The notes under the pieces are model-generated. The model had not been told where the DNA came from. It worked only from the letters and a program-made list of their open reading frames with translations, and did not search any database. The position numbers and the translations under genes were made by a program. DNA of 17,003 nt, taken from NCBI GenBank assembly GCA_011523485.1, contig WTGR01000756.1:1-17003 (forward strand), in the 5' to 3' direction. Within the stretch, counting starts at the first letter, position 1, and each line of letters starts with the position of its first letter. Below, one piece after another: positions 13,726 through 17,003 of the stretch. This DNA is from Acidobacteriota bacterium. Its GTDB lineage: Bacteria; Acidobacteriota; Vicinamibacteria; Vicinamibacterales; UBA8438.

Positions 13726-15243
13726 CTACCAATTCCAGTCGTCGGTCGCCAACCTGGTCAGCGTGCGCACCATGACGCCGGTGGCCCCGGCGGCGGCGTC
13801 CTCCCGGGGCTTCTCGATCCAGGCGGTACCGGCGATGTCCATGTGGGCCCAGGGCAGCCCCCCGGTGAACGCATCGAGAAACGCCGCCGCGGTGCAGGCC
13901 CCGCCTTCGCGCCCGCCGATGTTCTTCAGATCGGCCAGCTCCGATCGCAATTGCTCCCGGTACTCCTCGTAGAGGGGCAGTGGCCACACCCGCTCGCCCG
14001 CCCGGGCGCCGGCCGCCTGCAGCGCCTCGCTCCACGCCGCCGGGCGGGCGAAGAGGCCGCTGGCGGCTCCGCCCAGCGCAATCACGCAGGCCCCGGTCAG
14101 CGTCGCCACGTCGACCAGATGCGTGGCTCCGCACTCCCGCGCGTACCAGAGCGCGTCGCCGAGGATCAAGCGGCCCTCTGCGTCCGTGTTCAGGACCTCG
14201 ACCGTGGTGCCGCCGGCGCCGGTCAGAATGTCGCCCGGCCGCGTGGCGCGGCCGCCGGGCATGTTCTCGGCCATCGGGACGATGCCCAGAACGCGGCGGG
14301 GCACTCCCAGCGCGCCGATCGCGCGCATCGCGCCGACGACCGCGGCGCCGCCCGCCATGTCGCTCTTCATCCACTCCATGCCGGCCGCCGGCTTGATCGA
14401 GATCCCGCCGGTGTCGAAGGTCACGCCCTTGCCGACCAGCGCCAGCACCGGCTCGGTGGGCGCTTCGGACGGCTCGTGACGCATGATCAGCAGCCGCGGC
14501 GGGGCCGCGCTGCCCTGGCCGACCCCCAGGAGCAACCCCATGCCGAGCTCGCGGATGGCGGTCTCGTCCAGAATCTGGGTGGCCACTCCTGCGTCGGCGA
14601 CCGCTTCGACCGCCCGTTCCGCGAACACGGCGGGCGGCAGCAGGTTGGACGGCTGGTTCGCGAGTTCGCGGGCCAGGTTGGTCGCCGCGCCGATGGTGAC
14701 GCCCCGGGCGACGGCCTCCGGCGTACCGGCGACACCCTTCCCGTCGGGCCAGACGACGTCGCACGCCGGGGCCTGGCCGTCCGTTTCGGGATCGCTCTTG
14801 TAGCGGGTGTCGACGAACCCGCCGGTGACGACGCCCTCCCCTACCGCCTGGGCCAATTCCGCCGGCTCCCCGTCGCTCCGGCAGACGAAGGCGAAACGCT
14901 CGACACGGCGGCCACGCGCCACCCGGCTGGCCACCGCCGCCGCTTCGCGCAGGCGAGCGGCCGGTCCTTCCGGTCCGGGCGGTGCACCGACCAGGAGCAA
15001 TCGCGACGCGCGCCACCCGGCGCCGGTCAGCGCGGTCTCGAACGTCTCGCGGCGTTTCCCCCGGAACGCACCCGAAGACCGGGCCTGTGCGAGCACACCG
15101 CCGGTAGCGGCGTCGAGACCGGGAAGGTCGTCCAGCGTGTCGGCTGCGGCGTCGCCCAGCACGGGGACGGCGAGAAGCGGCGCGTCGGCCGCCGCCGCCG
15201 GGGCGCCGCTCGCGCCGGCGGTGGCGGAAGTCGTTGTCGGCAT
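13726..15243 (-). CDS. pepA: Leucyl aminopeptidase (M17 family)
   Basis: M17 aminopeptidases are hexameric two-metal enzymes that remove N-terminal residues from peptides in the cytoplasm; some also bind DNA. The 505-residue protein has the variable N-terminal domain to about residue 170, then ATNLARELANQPSNLLPP. The catalytic core includes Lys272 and Asp277 (GKGVTFDTGG), Asp295 (MKSDMAGGA), and the signature NTDAEGRLILGD (352-363) with Asp354, Glu356 and Arg358. All metal ligands and the catalytic Lys/Arg pair appear intact. ATG 15243 was chosen because a perfect TATAAT ends 6 nt upstream; a 23-residue upstream extension would run through that promoter. The N-terminus is Ala/Thr/Ser-rich. 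A small membrane protein follows. Confidence 0.95.
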   Translation of the reverse strand: MPTTTSATAGASGAPAAAADAPLLAVPVLGDAAADTLDDLPGLDAATGGVLAQARSSGAFRGKRRETFETALTGAGWRASRLLLVGAPPGPEGPAARLREAAAVASRVARGRRVERFAFVCRSDGEPAELAQAVGEGVVTGGFVDTRYKSDPETDGQAPACDVVWPDGKGVAGTPEAVARGVTIGAATNLARELANQPSNLLPPAVFAERAVEAVADAGVATQILDETAIRELGMGLLLGVGQGSAAPPRLLIMRHEPSEAPTEPVLALVGKGVTFDTGGISIKPAAGMEWMKSDMAGGAAVVGAMRAIGALGVPRRVLGIVPMAENMPGGRATRPGDILTGAGGTTVEVLNTDAEGRLILGDALWYARECGATHLVDVATLTGACVIALGGAASGLFARPAAWSEALQAAGARAGERVWPLPLYEEYREQLRSELADLKNIGGREGGACTAAAFLDAFTGGLPWAHMDIAGTAWIEKPREDAAAGATGVMVRTLTRLATDDWNW

Positions 15244-15249
15244 CGCGCG

Positions 15250-15255
15250 ATTATA
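15250..15255 (-). promoter_or_regulatory. Consensus -10 box of pepA, leaderless spacing
   Basis: TATAAT on the minus strand is followed by CGCGCG and then the ATG of pepA at 15243. Six nucleotides between hexamer and start codon put the predicted transcription start on the A of ATG. No good -35 box is visible. Confidence 0.6.
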
Positions 15256-15261
15256 TCGGGC

Positions 15262-15267
15262 TACAAT
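15262..15267 (+). promoter_or_regulatory. Putative -10 box of the PKD protein gene
   Basis: TACAAT lies 29 nt before the ATG at 15297 and 6 bp from the divergent pepA -10 box, so the two promoters overlap. Unlike pepA, this gene has a leader with GAGAGG (15284-15289) seven bases before its start codon. Confidence 0.45.
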
Positions 15268-15296
15268 GAGGAAATTCCTGTCTGAGAGGTCAGCCC

Positions 15297-15758
15297 ATGG
15301 CTCGTTCATCATCCCGGCGGCGCGGCGCGTTTCTCGGATTCTCGGCCGGCGTGCTGTCGGTCATCCTCGCTGCCGGGCAGATGTCCGACGGTTACGCTGC
15401 GTTCCAGCGGCGGGGGCCCGACGATGATCCCCGGCTCCGGCTGCGCGCTACGCCGCGCGTGGGGCTCGCTCCGGCGAGCATTCTGTTCGTCGGAACGCTC
15501 GACGGTGGTCCGGACGACAACGAGGAGCTCTACTGCACGACCATCGAGTGGGACTGGGGCGACGACACGTTGTCGGAGAGCACCCCGGACTGCAATCCGT
15601 TCGAGCCGGGCCGGACCGAGATCCGCCGCCGCTTCTCGGTCCGCCATACCTTCGACTACGCCGGCCGCTACGAGGTGCGCCTCAATCTGAAGCGCCGGGA
15701 CGACATCCTCATCTCGGCGCGCACCCGCATCGAGGTGCGCGGCAACCGTTTCCGGTAG
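15297..15758 (+). CDS. Small secreted protein with a single PKD-like domain
   Basis: A 153-residue protein with an N-terminal twin-Arg-rich, hydrophobic export signal (RRRGAFLGFSAGVLSVILAAG), probably cleaved near residue 35. The rest resembles one PKD (immunoglobulin-like) domain. It has the ATPRVGLAPASILFVGTLDGG opening strand pair (residues 51-71), the WDWGDDTLSES turn (85-95, matching the PKD 'W.FGDG'), and the HTFDYAGRYEVRLNLKRRD end strand (117-135). Two cysteines (about residues 80 and 99) could form a disulfide. PKD domains usually mediate protein or polysaccharide contacts and occur within larger enzymes; a lone domain is less usual. GAGAGG precedes the ATG. Its stop codon abuts that of convergent tyrA. 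Confidence 0.8.
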   Translation: MARSSSRRRGAFLGFSAGVLSVILAAGQMSDGYAAFQRRGPDDDPRLRLRATPRVGLAPASILFVGTLDGGPDDNEELYCTTIEWDWGDDTLSESTPDCNPFEPGRTEIRRRFSVRHTFDYAGRYEVRLNLKRRDDILISARTRIEVRGNRFR

Positions 15759-16682
15759 TCACTCTCCCCGGGGCGCGCGGCGGCGGGCCGCGAGCGCGGC
15801 CCTCCACCGGGAAGCCGAGTCGAAGATCCGGTCCACCGCCCTGCCGTCGGCGAGATGGTCTCGAGCCGTCTGAAGCTCCCGGATCAGCTCGTCGAGCGCG
15901 GTCCCGATCTCGTCCGCGTTCGTGGCGCAGATGTCCCGCCAGATGTCCGCGGGGCTCGACGCCAGCCGCGTGGTGTCCGCCAGACCCCGCCCGCTCAGCG
16001 CCAACCCGTCCTCGCCGATGGCATCGCCGACGACGTGCATGAGCACGCTGGCGGTGAGTTGCGGCACGTGGCTGAGAAAGGCGAGCAGGCGGTCGTGGGC
16101 GTCGGGGGCCAGCACGTGAGGCACGGCGCCGAAGCCGGCGACGAACCGGCGCAGCTTCTCGAGCGCTGCGCCATGGTCGTCGCCGGAGGGCGTGAAGAGC
16201 CACGGCCGGTCCCGGAACAGGTCCGGACGCGCGTGGTCGATGCCGCCGCGCGGCGCGCCACCGAGCGGATGTCCGCCGACGAAGGTCAGGCGGGACGGCA
16301 GCGCGCGCGCCGCTGCGACCAGGTCGCGTTTCGTGCTGCCGACGTCGGTGACGACCGCCGCGCCCCGGACGTGCTCTTCGAGGTCGGCAAGCAGGGCCAG
16401 GTTGGTACGGACGGGAGCGGCCAGCACCACGAGATCGGCGTCCGCCATCACGACCGGATCGTCCGCGGCGACGTCGATGGCGTGGCGCACCATCGCGCGC
16501 TCGAGCACCGGCTTGTCGTCGACGCCAATCACCATTCCGGCCGGCCAGGTCTCCCGAACGGCGAGGGCCAGGGACCCGCCAATCAGGCCGAGCCCGACGA
16601 TCGCCACCCGATCGAACACCGGCGGCACCGACGGTGCCGTTCCCGGCTGTATGACCGGCAGCATGCGAGGCGTGTCCGCCAT
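15759..16682 (-). CDS. tyrA: Prephenate dehydrogenase
   Basis: TyrA oxidatively decarboxylates prephenate to 4-hydroxyphenylpyruvate with NAD(P)+ on the way to tyrosine. The 307-residue protein has about 23 extra N-terminal residues, then the Rossmann loop [16 protein letters not shown] (26-41) and an acidic residue after strand 2 (VIGVDDKP). Next come the [10 protein letters not shown] and [16 protein letters not shown] motifs, the latter containing the conserved His. The helical C-terminal domain includes [14 protein letters not shown] and the family's [10 protein letters not shown]. There is no ACT or chorismate mutase domain, so it is the monofunctional form. ATG 16682 is 15 nt after the DAHP synthase stop, suggesting one operon; a start at ATG 16664 is possible. 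Confidence 0.94.
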   Translation of the reverse strand: MADTPRMLPVIQPGTAPSVPPVFDRVAIVGLGLIGGSLALAVRETWPAGMVIGVDDKPVLERAMVRHAIDVAADDPVVMADADLVVLAAPVRTNLALLADLEEHVRGAAVVTDVGSTKRDLVAAARALPSRLTFVGGHPLGGAPRGGIDHARPDLFRDRPWLFTPSGDDHGAALEKLRRFVAGFGAVPHVLAPDAHDRLLAFLSHVPQLTASVLMHVVGDAIGEDGLALSGRGLADTTRLASSPADIWRDICATNADEIGTALDELIRELQTARDHLADGRAVDRIFDSASRWRAALAARRRAPRGE

Positions 16683-16697
16683 GGCTGTCGCCCCGGC

Positions 16698-17003
16698 TCA
16701 GACGTGCGACGCCGCCGCCCGGCGGGCCACCGGCTCCACGCAGATGCTCCGGCTGATCGCCGGGGCGATGATGCGCAGCTCGGACATCAGGCGCTCGAAC
16801 TGCTCCGGGAACATCGACTGCGCGCCGTCGCTCCGGGCGTGGTCCGGGTCGGGATGCACCTCTATCAGCAGTCCGTCCGCGCCCGCCGCCACCGCCGCCC
16901 TGGCCATCGGGGCCACCTTGTCGCGCAGTCCGGTTCCGTGGCTCGGGTCGACGATGATGGGCAGATGGCTCAGCTTGTGAATAACCGGGATCGCCGAGAT
17001 GTC
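16698..17003 (-). CDS. aroF: 3-deoxy-7-phosphoheptulonate (DAHP) synthase, C-terminal part (cut by window edge)
   Basis: This enzyme condenses phosphoenolpyruvate and erythrose 4-phosphate, the first step of the shikimate pathway. Only the last 101 residues are in the window. They match the KDO8P-synthase-like (class I beta) type: [20 protein letters not shown], then [15 protein letters not shown], and [20 protein letters not shown] with the metal-binding His/Glu and the QSM end motif. The tail ([19 protein letters not shown]) is longer than the minimal core. Any N-terminal ferredoxin-like regulatory domain lies outside the window. It precedes tyrA in the same direction by 15 nt, coupling pathway entry to the tyrosine branch. 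The symbol is by convention; aroG-type naming is equally possible. Confidence 0.92.
   Translation of the reverse strand, partial: DISAIPVIHKLSHLPIIVDPSHGTGLRDKVAPMARAAVAAGADGLLIEVHPDPDHARSDGAQSMFPEQFERLMSELRIIAPAISRSICVEPVARRAAASHV

Overview
The window is a gene-dense, very GC-rich piece of bacterial chromosome made up almost entirely of housekeeping genes. RNase J, a LexA-like repressor with a possible GTTC-N7-GTTT operator, short secreted/hypothetical proteins and a recG-rsmD-coaD cluster together suggest an environmental Acidobacteriota (perhaps Vicinamibacteria). This is inference from gene content and base composition; no rRNA gene is present to confirm it. I see no insertion sequence, prophage, CRISPR array, rRNA or tRNA gene.

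Layout. 1-394 (minus) is the N-terminal part of transcription terminator Rho. It is preceded by a long leader (about 265 nt) with a near-consensus sigma-70 promoter, and then by a small CoA-binding protein (730-1107, minus). Divergent from that is an ArnT/PMT-like membrane glycosyltransferase (1188-2894, plus). A minus-strand operon reads right to left: secreted hypothetical protein (6097-6687), recG, rsmD, coaD (ending at 2922). Divergent from it, a plus-strand run starts with lexA (6807) and continues with a DUF3467 protein, a zincin-like metallopeptidase, rsmA/ksgA, RNase J and ftsK (ending at 13334). Next are a minus-strand pair (leucyl aminopeptidase pepA and a small membrane protein, 13465-15243), a plus-strand secreted PKD-like protein (15297-15758), and a minus-strand aromatic amino acid pair (the end of DAHP synthase, then prephenate dehydrogenase tyrA).

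How the genes relate. The themes are RNA end-processing and termination (Rho, RNase J), ribosome maturation (RsmD, RsmA), DNA repair and segregation (LexA, RecG, FtsK), cofactor and aromatic amino acid supply (CoaD, TyrA, DAHP synthase), and the envelope (glycosyltransferase, PKD protein, secreted hypothetical).

The most interesting signals are non-coding. (1) A 22-nt hairpin with an AGAA loop occurs twice, 10 kb apart, each time at the stop codon between convergent genes, with a compensatory base-pair change. (2) The rho leader holds a candidate small ORF, a perfect 20-bp palindrome and a C-rich, rut-like stretch, as expected for an autoregulatory attenuator. (3) Four gene starts have a -10-like hexamer 6-8 nt before the start codon, suggesting leaderless transcription. 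No clearly novel multi-gene system was found.
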